A stretch of DNA of 64,000 nucleotides from Halosegnis rubeus (GTDB lineage: Archaea > Halobacteriota > Halobacteria > Halobacteriales > Haloarculaceae), in assembly GCF_009184545.1 (NCBI RefSeq), contig NZ_QJOW01000003.1, positions 320,400 to 384,399 on the forward strand, read 5' to 3'. Shown here piece after piece: positions 9,713 through 17,681 of the stretch (its first letter is position 1; each line of letters begins with the position of its first letter). The translations under genes and the position numbers were made by a program. The notes under the pieces are model-generated. The model was not told the DNA's origin. It saw only the letters and a list, made by a program, of their open reading frames with translations, and did not search any database.

Positions 9713-12700
9713 ATGGCAATCCACGACACTGTTCCGGCCGACGGAACAGACGCGTACGACTACACCGGCGGCGAGGTGGACCGCCCCGACCTCGTCGACG
9801 ACCTCACCCCCCTCGTCGACGGCGACGTGCGATTCGACGACTACTCGCGACAGCTGTACGCCACCGACGCCAGCGCGTACGAACGGCTCCCAATCGGCGT
9901 CGTGCTCCCGCGCTCGACCGACGACGTGTCTGCCGTCGTGGAGTACTGCTTCGAACACGAAATTCCGGTGCTCCCGCGGGGCGGCGGTACCTCGCTCGCC
10001 GGCCAAACAGTGAACGAGGCAGTCGTCCTCGACTTCTCGCGGTACATGGACGAGGCGAGTATCGACCCCGAGACGGAGACCGCGACCGCCGAGGCAGGCA
10101 TCACGCTCGGGAAACTCAACGAGGCCGCCGCGGAGCACGGACTCACCTTCGGCCCGGACCCGGCGTGGGGTGACAAGAGCGCGCTCGGTGGCGCTATCGG
10201 CAACAATTCCACCGGTGCCCACTCGCTCGTCTACGGGAAGACCGACTACTACATCGAAGAAGTCGAGACCGTGCTCGCGGACGGCACCGTCACGACGTTC
10301 GGCGAGGTGGAAATCGAGACGCTTCGCGAGGCGGGTGACCCGACGAGCGACGATATCCGCGAGCGGATCTACGCGTCCGTGCTGGAGATACTGGAGGAGG
10401 AGCGCGCCGAAATCGACCGCCGGTACCCGCGACTGAAGCGGAACGTCTCCGGCTACAACCTCGATGCCCTCGTCGAGGACGCACGGGGGACCCGCCCGCT
10501 CGCTGACGGCACCGGCACCGACCCCGACAGCGAGGCCGGCACGGTGAATCTCGCCCGCCTGCTCGCCGGGAGCGAGGGGACGCTCGCGGTCGTCACCGAG
10601 GCGACCGTCGCGCTCGAACCCGAACCCGAGACGAAGGCCGTCGCCCTGCTCACCTACGACTCTCTTCTCGACGCGATGGAGGATGTCGCGCCCATCCTCG
10701 ACCACGGTCCGTGTGCCGTCGAAGTGATGGACGACGTGCTGCTCAAGCTGGCGCGCGATGCGCCGGAGTTCGAAGAGGTCGTCGGGCTACTTCCCGAAGA
10801 CACCCATTCGGTCCTGCTCGTGGAGTTTTACGCTGACGACGCCGACCACGGCCGCCAGCAGGTGGCCGACCTCGTAGCCGACCGCGTCGGGAACGTCGAG
10901 ACCGAGGTCACGGCAAACACCAACCGCGTGACGACGAACAAGCGCCGGTACGCCAGCCACGCGATGGAGGCTCACGACGCCGAGGCGCGCGCCACCTTCT
11001 GGAAGATGCGGAAAGCCGGGATGCCAATCCTGCTTTCGCGCACCAGCGACGCGAAACACATCTCATTCATCGAAGACTGCGCGATTCCGGTCGAGAACCT
11101 CCCAGCGTACGTCGAAGCGTTCCAGGACGTGCTCGACGACCACGGCACCAACGCCTCCTTCTACGCTCACGCGGGGCCGGGCGTGCTCCACGTCCGCCCG
11201 CTCGTCGACACCAAGACCGCCGAGGGCGTCGACCAACTGGAAGGGATTGCCGCCGACGTGACCGACCTCGTGGTCGAGTACGGCGGGAGCGTCTCCGGCG
11301 AGCACGGGGACGGTCGCGCCCGCACCCAGTGGAACCGGAAGCTGTACGGCGAGCGACTGTGGGGCGTCTTCCGGGATCTAAAGACCGCCTTCGACCCGAA
11401 GTGGCTCCTGAACCCGGGGAACATCTGTGGCGTGTTGCCCGACGAGGAGCCGTCCGGCACCGCAGTCGCTTCCCACGACATGACCGAGGACCTCCGATTC
11501 TCGCCGAGCTACGAGTTCGAGACCGGCTTCGACCCCGCCCTGGAGTGGGCAAACGAGAACGGGTTTCAGGGGATGGTGGAGCTGTGTCACGGCTGTGGCG
11601 GCTGTCGCGGGCCGCAGTCTACGACCGGTGGCGTGATGTGTCCGACTTACCGGGCCGCCGAAGAGGAGATTCAGTCGACGCGCGGTCGGGCGAATCTACT
11701 CCGCTCGGCGATGAACGGCTCGCTCGACGAGGACGAACTCCTCGGCTCGGAGTTCGGCGCCGAGGTGATGGACCTCTGTGTCGGCTGTAAGGGGTGTGAG
11801 GTGGACTGTCCCTCTGGCGTCGACATGGCGAAGATGAAAGCCGAGGTGGAGCACGCGAGCCACGAGCGCGACGGCGCGAGCCTGCGCGACCGCATCTTCG
11901 CGAACATCGACTCGCTGTCCCGGCTCGGGAGCATGTTCGCGCCACTGTCGAATCTCGGGACGAAACTCCCCGGCGTACGCACGCTGATGGAGTCGCAACT
12001 CGGCATCGAGAGCGACCGCGAGCTTCCCACCTTCGAGCGAGAGTCCTTCGCGACGTGGCTCGCGAACCGCGGCTCGCGGGTCTCTGAACGCGAAGCCGAC
12101 CGCACGGCCGTCATCTTTCCGGACACGTACACGAACTACAACCACCCTGAAGTCGGGAAGGCAGCTGTGCGCGTGCTCGAGGCCGCCAACGTCCGCGTCG
12201 AACTCGCCGACGTGCGCGACTCCGGCCGCCCGGCCTACTCGAAGGGGTTCATCGATACCGCCCGCGAGGAGATGGTCGAGAACGCCCGCACCATCGCCCC
12301 CGACGCCGAACACAAGGATGTCGTCCTCATCGAGCCCTCGGACGCCGTGATGTTCCAGTCGGACGCGCTCGACCTCGTCCCGTCGGACCACGAGGCGCGC
12401 GACCACGTCGAGTCCCTCGCCGACAACAGCTACGGGCTGTGTGAGTATCTCGACGCCTTCCGGCTCGACGAGAACGCCGACTGGGCCGGGAACGGGGGGT
12501 TTGCCTACCACGGCCACTGCCACCAGAAGGCGAAGAAGAAGGACCACCACGCTGTCGGCGTGCTCCGGCGGGCGGGCTACGGCGTCTCGCCCGTCGATTC
12601 GACCTGCTGTGGGATGGCCGGCTCCTTCGGCTACGAGACGGAACACTACTCGATGAGTCGGGAAATCGGCGAGCAGTTGGCCGAACAGGTCGCCGCCCAG

Positions 12701-12811
12701 CAGTGTAACCGCGTCGTTGCGCCGGGTGCCTCCTGTCGCTCGCAGCTGGAATCGTTCGACGAGGAGCCGGTCCACCCGGCCGTCGCGCTCGACGACGCCC
12801 TCCCCGAGTGA
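9713..12811 (+). CDS. FAD-binding / Fe-S / CCG-domain oxidoreductase (D-lactate dehydrogenase type)
   Basis: A 1032-residue fusion. N-terminal half: a GlcD-like FAD domain (PCMH fold) with PRGGGTSLAGQ near residue 84 and AIGNNSTGAHS near 161. Middle: two Fe-S cluster motifs typical of ferredoxin-like domains, LCHGCGGCRG and CVGCKGCEVDCPSG (about residues 624-703). C-terminal third: two CCG-type modules, ending in GHCHQK and STCCGMAGSFG. This architecture is that of membrane-associated D-lactate or 2-hydroxyacid dehydrogenases that pass electrons to the quinone pool. Substrate is inferred from the family only. The start at 9713 follows the TATA spacing. Confidence 0.88.
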   Translation: MAIHDTVPADGTDAYDYTGGEVDRPDLVDDLTPLVDGDVRFDDYSRQLYATDASAYERLPIGVVLPRSTDDVSAVVEYCFEHEIPVLPRGGGTSLAGQTVNEAVVLDFSRYMDEASIDPETETATAEAGITLGKLNEAAAEHGLTFGPDPAWGDKSALGGAIGNNSTGAHSLVYGKTDYYIEEVETVLADGTVTTFGEVEIETLREAGDPTSDDIRERIYASVLEILEEERAEIDRRYPRLKRNVSGYNLDALVEDARGTRPLADGTGTDPDSEAGTVNLARLLAGSEGTLAVVTEATVALEPEPETKAVALLTYDSLLDAMEDVAPILDHGPCAVEVMDDVLLKLARDAPEFEEVVGLLPEDTHSVLLVEFYADDADHGRQQVADLVADRVGNVETEVTANTNRVTTNKRRYASHAMEAHDAEARATFWKMRKAGMPILLSRTSDAKHISFIEDCAIPVENLPAYVEAFQDVLDDHGTNASFYAHAGPGVLHVRPLVDTKTAEGVDQLEGIAADVTDLVVEYGGSVSGEHGDGRARTQWNRKLYGERLWGVFRDLKTAFDPKWLLNPGNICGVLPDEEPSGTAVASHDMTEDLRFSPSYEFETGFDPALEWANENGFQGMVELCHGCGGCRGPQSTTGGVMCPTYRAAEEEIQSTRGRANLLRSAMNGSLDEDELLGSEFGAEVMDLCVGCKGCEVDCPSGVDMAKMKAEVEHASHERDGASLRDRIFANIDSLSRLGSMFAPLSNLGTKLPGVRTLMESQLGIESDRELPTFERESFATWLANRGSRVSEREADRTAVIFPDTYTNYNHPEVGKAAVRVLEAANVRVELADVRDSGRPAYSKGFIDTAREEMVENARTIAPDAEHKDVVLIEPSDAVMFQSDALDLVPSDHEARDHVESLADNSYGLCEYLDAFRLDENADWAGNGGFAYHGHCHQKAKKKDHHAVGVLRRAGYGVSPVDSTCCGMAGSFGYETEHYSMSREIGEQLAEQVAAQQCNRVVAPGASCRSQLESFDEEPVHPAVALDDALPE

Positions 12812-12860
12812 GGGGCGTTTCGTAAGGTATTCAAACGCCGCCACGAATCTGTAACTGCGT

Positions 12861-12932
12861 GTCCGGGCTGGGGTAGTGGTATCCTATCACCTTGTGGTGG
12901 TGATGACGTGGGTTCAATTCCCGCGCCTGGAC
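12861..12932 (+). tRNA. tRNA-His (GTG anticodon)
   Basis: A complete cloverleaf. Counting the first G as position -1, it pairs with the last base C73, the extra pair specific to tRNA-His; the acceptor then pairs TCCGGGC with GCCTGGA with one G-T, and position 8 is T. The anticodon stem TCACC/GGTGA encloses the loop TTGTGGT with GTG anticodon. The T arm is GTGGG-TTCAATT-CCCGC. No CCA is encoded and there is no intron. It is followed after about 100 AT-richer bases by an HNH nuclease gene, suggesting an insertion hot spot. Confidence 0.95.
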
Positions 12933-13038
12933 TATGTCAAATTTCTTACATATCTTCGACGGCGAGTAGTTCTGTGCTCACATTCACTTTCACTCCGGTT
13001 GGCGAGCCTTAATTACAATCTAGAATATTTGTACCAAT

Positions 13039-13839
13039 ATGCCGGAATTCTGTCCAGAATGCGGTAGGGCGTTCGATTCGAGTCGCGGAATGCGCGTCCA
13101 TCACGCACACCTCCATGGTGAGAAACTGCCGAATCGTGAGTGTGATTCGTGTGGTGATGATTTCTACAACGAACACGAACAGCGATACTGCTCTGATACC
13201 TGTCGAGAATCAGCCACGTCGATGGCCGGCGAGAACAACCCGAACTACTCCGACGCCAAAGCGCAGACGACCTGCGAGCGATGCGACGCGATCTTCGAGT
13301 ACTACCCGTCAGCGAAGAAGGGCCGATTCTGCGGTGACTGTGTCGCAACGAACGAGTGGCAGGAGCCGCCGACGCTCACCGGCGAGTCGAATCCAAACTA
13401 CACCGGCGGACCGGCGACCATCACCTGCGACGAGTGTGGCGAGCCGTTCGAACGGTATCCAGCGCAGGTGAACGAGACGGCGAATCTCTGTGGTGAGTCG
13501 TGTCGAGCCGACTGGCTCTCGGCGGCGTTCACGGGCGAGGGGCATCCGAACTGGCGGGGTGGTCCCACAGGTCCGTACGGTCCGGGGTGGCGCGAGGTTC
13601 GCAGGCTCGCGCTTGAACGGGACGGCTACGCCTGCGTGCTGTGTGGAACCGACGCCGAGGAACTGGGACAGAACCCCGACGTACACCATATCATCCCGGT
13701 ACGGGCGTTTCTCGACGAGCCACGGCTCACAGTCGCGGATGCACACACGCTCGACAACGTCTGCTCGCTGTGTGTCGACTGCCACCGACTGGTCGAACAC
13801 GGGGGCGTCGATTCCGGAGCCCTCAGGGCGGTAATTTAG
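13039..13839 (+). CDS. HNH endonuclease with modular zinc-finger/NUMOD3-like repeats
   Basis: A 266-residue protein. It starts with a C2H2-like finger (CPEC at 5-8, HHAHLH at 21-26), followed by three short Cys-rich treble-clef modules (about 35-55, 79-101, 130-155). Each module is followed by a GExNPNY-type motif (64-70, 115-121, 167-172) as in NUMOD3 DNA-binding modules of homing endonucleases. The HNH domain closes the protein: CVLC (199-202), DVHHI (214-218), and NVCSLCVDCHRLVEHG (240-255). The AT-richer upstream DNA (12933-13038) and the place directly after tRNA-His suggest a mobile or recently acquired gene. Target unknown; a homing nuclease or a defence nuclease are both possible. Its end overlaps the next gene by 4 bases. 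Confidence 0.85.
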   Translation: MPEFCPECGRAFDSSRGMRVHHAHLHGEKLPNRECDSCGDDFYNEHEQRYCSDTCRESATSMAGENNPNYSDAKAQTTCERCDAIFEYYPSAKKGRFCGDCVATNEWQEPPTLTGESNPNYTGGPATITCDECGEPFERYPAQVNETANLCGESCRADWLSAAFTGEGHPNWRGGPTGPYGPGWREVRRLALERDGYACVLCGTDAEELGQNPDVHHIIPVRAFLDEPRLTVADAHTLDNVCSLCVDCHRLVEHGGVDSGALRAVI

Positions 13840-15032
13840 TTCGTGCGGCCGAGCGCCGGGCGCGGACTGTCGGTTGACCGCGAGACAGCGCCGCCCTCCT
13901 TGATGACGTCGAGGGCGGTCATCAGGTCGGTGCGCGAGAGCAACCCGACCAGTTCGCCGTCCTCCATGACGAGCAAGCGACCGACGCCGGCCTCCTGCAT
14001 CTGTTCGAGCGCGTCCATCGCGCTCGTGTCGGGACTGGCCGACTCGATGTCGCGGCTCATCACCTCCTCGACCTGGTAGGCGTCGCGTTCGACCTCCTTG
14101 ACTGACTGGGCGTCGCCGAGGGTGACGACGCCGACGGGCCGACCGTTCTCGACGACTGGGTAGCCGGTGTGGCGTTCGGTGAACATCCGACCGAGCAGGT
14201 CGGCGACGGAGGTGTCCGGCGTCACGGTCTTGAGATCCTCGCCGGGTGTCATGATGTCCCGGACGGTGACGCCGTCGAAGGCCGCGGCCATGATGGTGCG
14301 TTGTGCCTCCGAGGAGGCACCGATGTAGATGAAGAAGGCGATGGCGACGAGGAACAGCCCGCCGCCGCTGAACAGCCCGAATAGGCCGAGCCCGATGGCG
14401 AACAGTTTGCCGACCTCTGCGGCGATTTGAGTCGCCTGCGCGTACGGGCGACTGCGCGCGAGCAGCGCACGGAGGACGCGGCCGCCGTCCATCGGGAAGC
14501 CGGGGAGCATGTTGAAGATAGCGAGCGCGACGTTGACGACGGCGAGATACGCGAGCAGGAAGCGCAGCGCCGCGATGACTGTACCGCCCGGCTGTACGGC
14601 GGTGAAGGCGACGTAGGAGACGACGCCGAGCAGAACGCTGACGATGGGACCGGCGACGGCGATGTTGAACTCCTGTTTCCAGTCTTCGGGCATCTCACTC
14701 AGCTGGGCGACGCCGCCGAACAGCCACAGCTTGATGGAGGAGATGGGGAAGCCGTAGCGCATCGCCACGAGCGAGTGGCCGAGTTCGTGGATGATGACGC
14801 CGACGAACAGGCCGACCGCGGCAAGCAGCCCGACGACGAGCGCGACGGTCGAGTCGCCGGTGAGCGCCGACACCTCGACGAGGTTCGTCGGCGCGAGCAC
14901 GTCGTTGATGAGCGAGGCGTACTCGCCGAGCGTGGTCCCGATGAGATACGCAAACAGCGGGAGGATGAGAAGAAACGTCAAATCGAGCTCGATGGGGATA
15001 CCGAACAGCCGCCCGATTCGGAAACTTCGCAT
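13836..15032 (-). CDS. site-2 protease family metalloprotease with CBS pair
   Basis: A 398-residue intramembrane zinc protease of family M50. The first zinc motif HELGH is in the third membrane helix region (about residue 82), and the second ligand lies in NMLPGFPMDGGR (about 175-186). Several further hydrophobic segments precede two C-terminal CBS domains (VRDIMTPGEDL and VEEVMSRDIES repeats), which usually bind adenine nucleotides and could tune the protease. The start MRSFRIGRLFGIPI is chosen over an in-frame ATG eight codons upstream because it matches the family. Substrates are unknown; membrane-bound regulators are the usual type. Confidence 0.9.
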   Translation of the reverse strand: MRSFRIGRLFGIPIELDLTFLLILPLFAYLIGTTLGEYASLINDVLAPTNLVEVSALTGDSTVALVVGLLAAVGLFVGVIIHELGHSLVAMRYGFPISSIKLWLFGGVAQLSEMPEDWKQEFNIAVAGPIVSVLLGVVSYVAFTAVQPGGTVIAALRFLLAYLAVVNVALAIFNMLPGFPMDGGRVLRALLARSRPYAQATQIAAEVGKLFAIGLGLFGLFSGGGLFLVAIAFFIYIGASSEAQRTIMAAAFDGVTVRDIMTPGEDLKTVTPDTSVADLLGRMFTERHTGYPVVENGRPVGVVTLGDAQSVKEVERDAYQVEEVMSRDIESASPDTSAMDALEQMQEAGVGRLLVMEDGELVGLLSRTDLMTALDVIKEGGAVSRSTDSPRPALGRTN

Positions 15033-15113
15033 ACGCGACGTAGTAGCTCGGGTCACTTAATTACCGCCGCGGCCCGCCGACACCGTTTCCTCGCTCGCCC
15101 GCGACCGTCCGGT

Positions 15114-15515
15114 ATGACAGACGGACACGTCGTTCGCGGCGCGGATATCGAGTACGAATCGGTCGACGCCGCCGAGGGGTTATCGAAGGGTGTCCTGCTC
15201 GGCCCGGACGTGACGCCGACCCTCTCGCTGCGGCGGTTCGAACTCGCCCCCGGCGCGACGGTGCCGGAACACACCAACGAGATCGAACACGAGCAGTACG
15301 TGCTGGCCGGGGAGTACGTCGTCGGAATCAAACCGGCCTCGGAGACGCCGCCGGGAGACGGTGAAACCGTCGAGGGCGAGGAGTACACCGTCTCCGCGGG
15401 CGATTCGGTCCACGTCCCGGCGGGGGCGGTCCACTGGTACCGCAACGAGGGTGACGAGCCGGGCGCGTTCATCTGCGCGGTGCCGAACGGCGACGACACC
15501 ATCGAACTGCGGTAG
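15114..15515 (+). CDS. cupin-domain protein
   Basis: A 133-residue single-cupin protein. Motif 1 reads PEHTNEIEHEQYVLAGEY (about residues 46-63) and motif 2 is DSVHVPAGAVHWYRN (about 98-112), giving His/Glu ligands for a metal in a small beta-barrel. It is divergent from the protease gene and 39 bases upstream of a helicase gene. Substrate and role cannot be told from sequence; small haloarchaeal cupins are mostly uncharacterised. Confidence 0.88.
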   Translation: MTDGHVVRGADIEYESVDAAEGLSKGVLLGPDVTPTLSLRRFELAPGATVPEHTNEIEHEQYVLAGEYVVGIKPASETPPGDGETVEGEEYTVSAGDSVHVPAGAVHWYRNEGDEPGAFICAVPNGDDTIELR

Positions 15516-15554
15516 AGTCGGAGACGTTTTGCCGCCCGGTGACCCAATTCCGGT

Positions 15555-17594
15555 GTGTCTCAGCAGGTCGCCGGCGTCGATACGCTCTTTTGTCACGAAC
15601 GCCGCGACGGCGACTTCACCGTCGCCGTCGAGCGTGACGGCGAGCGGATGCTCCACGGCCGACTCGAACTGAAGGAGACGAGCGCCGGTCCGCGACCCGC
15701 CCGCCTGCGCGTCAAGGCCGGTAGCGACGAGGAGCCGCGCCCGCCAGACCAGTTCGTCGAAATCGCGCGCCGCGCGAAACGCATCCGCATCTCCCAACAG
15801 ACGACTCGCGAGGGCCGTGACCGCCTGCGCGAGATGTTCGGCGGCTACCAGCTCGACGAGAAGGTGAAAGCCGTCCGGACCTGCCGCTACTGTGCGAACG
15901 ACGGTCGCTACTCGCCGCTGACCGAAGACAGCGCCATCCGCGCCGACGACGAACACATCTGTCTCGACTGCGCGATGCGGGAACTCGACCGGGAGGCGAA
16001 CTTCCGTGGCCTTCGGTCAGGCGCGCGCGACCGCCTCGAAGCCCTGCTGCTCGACGTACAGGATTTAGAACAGATTACGGACCTGCTCTCGGGGACCCTC
16101 GACCCCGACGTGACGCGGTTCGATACCGTCTCCGCGACGACCGACGAGGTCGAACTCGTCTCGACCGACTCGCTGTCGCTTCACCCGGGTATCCAGTCGA
16201 AGCTCGAATCGCGGTTCGATACCCTGCTTCCGGTCCAGAGTCTCGCCGTCGACCACGGCGCGACCGACGGGCAAGACCAGCTCATCGTCTCGGCGACGGC
16301 GACGGGGAAGACGCTCATCGGTGAGATGGCCGGTCTCGACCGCGTGCTCAACGGGCAGGGGAAGATGCTGTTTCTCGTCCCCCTCGTCGCGCTCGCGAAC
16401 CAGAAACACGAGGACTTCAAAGACGAGTACGGCGACATCGCGAACATCTCCATCCGGGTCGGCTCCTCGCGCATCGCCGACGACGGCAACCAATTCGACC
16501 CGAACGCCGACATCATCGTCGGCACCTACGAGGGTATCGACCACGCGCTCCGCACCGGGAAGGACCTCGGCGACATCGGAACGGTCGTCATCGACGAGGT
16601 ACACACGCTCGGAGAGGAGGGCCGCGGCCACCGCCTCGACGGGCTCATCTCCCGGCTGAAACACTACACCGAGTCGCGCAATCAGGGGACCCAGTGGGTG
16701 TATCTGTCGGCGACGGTCGGTAACCCCGAGGAGCTCGCCGGACAGCTGGAGGCGAATCTCGTCGAGTTCGAGGAGCGACCGATTCCCATCGAGCGCCACG
16801 TCACCTTCGCAGACGGCCAGGAGAAGCCCCGAATCGAGAACAAGCTCGTCCGTCGCGCCTTCGACCAGAAGTCCTCGAAGGGGTACCGCGGCCAGACGAT
16901 TATCTTCACGAACTCGCGGCGGCGGTGTCACGAGATCGCCCGAAAGCTCGAGTACGACGCCGCGCCGTACCACGCGGGCCTCGACTACGGCCGCCGGAAG
17001 ACGGTCGAACGGAAGTTCGGCGACCAGGACCTCGCGGCGGTCGTGACGACGGCGGCCCTCGCGGCGGGCGTCGACTTCCCGGCCTCGCAGGTCATCTTCG
17101 ACTCGCTGGCGATGGGTATCGAGTGGCTCTCGGTCCAGGAGTTCGAGCAGATGCTCGGCCGGGCCGGCCGACCGGACTACCACGACGAGGGGACCGTCTA
17201 CCTGCTCGTGGAGCCGGACGGCTCCTATCACGGCTCACAGGAGATGACCGAAGACGAGGTGGCGTTCAAACTCCTGAAAGGGGAAATGGAGTCGGTCCGG
17301 ACGACGTACGACGAGTCCTCGGCGGTCGAGGAGACGCTGGCGAATCTCGTCGTCGCGGGAACGGAGGCCAAACGACTCAACGACCGGATGGTCGGCGAGA
17401 TACCGACGAAACACGCCCTCGGGAAGCTGTTGGAGTTCGGCTTCATCGAGGGGTTAGAGCCGAGCCGACTCGGCTACGCGGTGTGTCGCCACTTCCTCGC
17501 GCCCGGCGAGGCGTTCGCGATGCTCGACGGCATCCGAAAGGGGAGCCATCCGTACGACATCGTCGCCGACCTCGAACTCGACGACGAGGAGTGA
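15555..17594 (+). CDS. DEAD/DEAH-box (Ski2-like) helicase with N-terminal zinc-binding domain
   Basis: A 679-residue SF2 helicase starting at GTG (MSQQVAG). Residues 1-175 are a haloarchaea-type N-terminal domain with a zinc-site candidate (CRYC ... CLDC, about 114-139). The motor has motif I SATATGKT (about 242-249), motif II DEVH (about 347), motif III SAT, and motif VI QMLGRAGRPDY (about 533). The C-terminal part is a short winged-helix/ratchet-like region. It is related to Hel308/Ski2 proteins but shorter, lacking the long Hel308 C-terminus. It probably unwinds DNA or structured RNA during repair; the exact role is open. Confidence 0.87.
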   Translation: MSQQVAGVDTLFCHERRDGDFTVAVERDGERMLHGRLELKETSAGPRPARLRVKAGSDEEPRPPDQFVEIARRAKRIRISQQTTREGRDRLREMFGGYQLDEKVKAVRTCRYCANDGRYSPLTEDSAIRADDEHICLDCAMRELDREANFRGLRSGARDRLEALLLDVQDLEQITDLLSGTLDPDVTRFDTVSATTDEVELVSTDSLSLHPGIQSKLESRFDTLLPVQSLAVDHGATDGQDQLIVSATATGKTLIGEMAGLDRVLNGQGKMLFLVPLVALANQKHEDFKDEYGDIANISIRVGSSRIADDGNQFDPNADIIVGTYEGIDHALRTGKDLGDIGTVVIDEVHTLGEEGRGHRLDGLISRLKHYTESRNQGTQWVYLSATVGNPEELAGQLEANLVEFEERPIPIERHVTFADGQEKPRIENKLVRRAFDQKSSKGYRGQTIIFTNSRRRCHEIARKLEYDAAPYHAGLDYGRRKTVERKFGDQDLAAVVTTAALAAGVDFPASQVIFDSLAMGIEWLSVQEFEQMLGRAGRPDYHDEGTVYLLVEPDGSYHGSQEMTEDEVAFKLLKGEMESVRTTYDESSAVEETLANLVVAGTEAKRLNDRMVGEIPTKHALGKLLEFGFIEGLEPSRLGYAVCRHFLAPGEAFAMLDGIRKGSHPYDIVADLELDDEE

Positions 17595-17681
17595 CGAGCG
17601 GCACAACACTCTTTGCGGCTTCAGTCTCCCGTAGCGTATGAACGCGCAGCCGCTTCGACTGACCTGTCGTCGCCAGTCACG

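Noticed and set aside
14427..15113. Upstream extension of the cupin frame
   Set aside because: It is antisense to the site-2 protease and its promoter; the ATG at 15114 gives a normal single-cupin protein.
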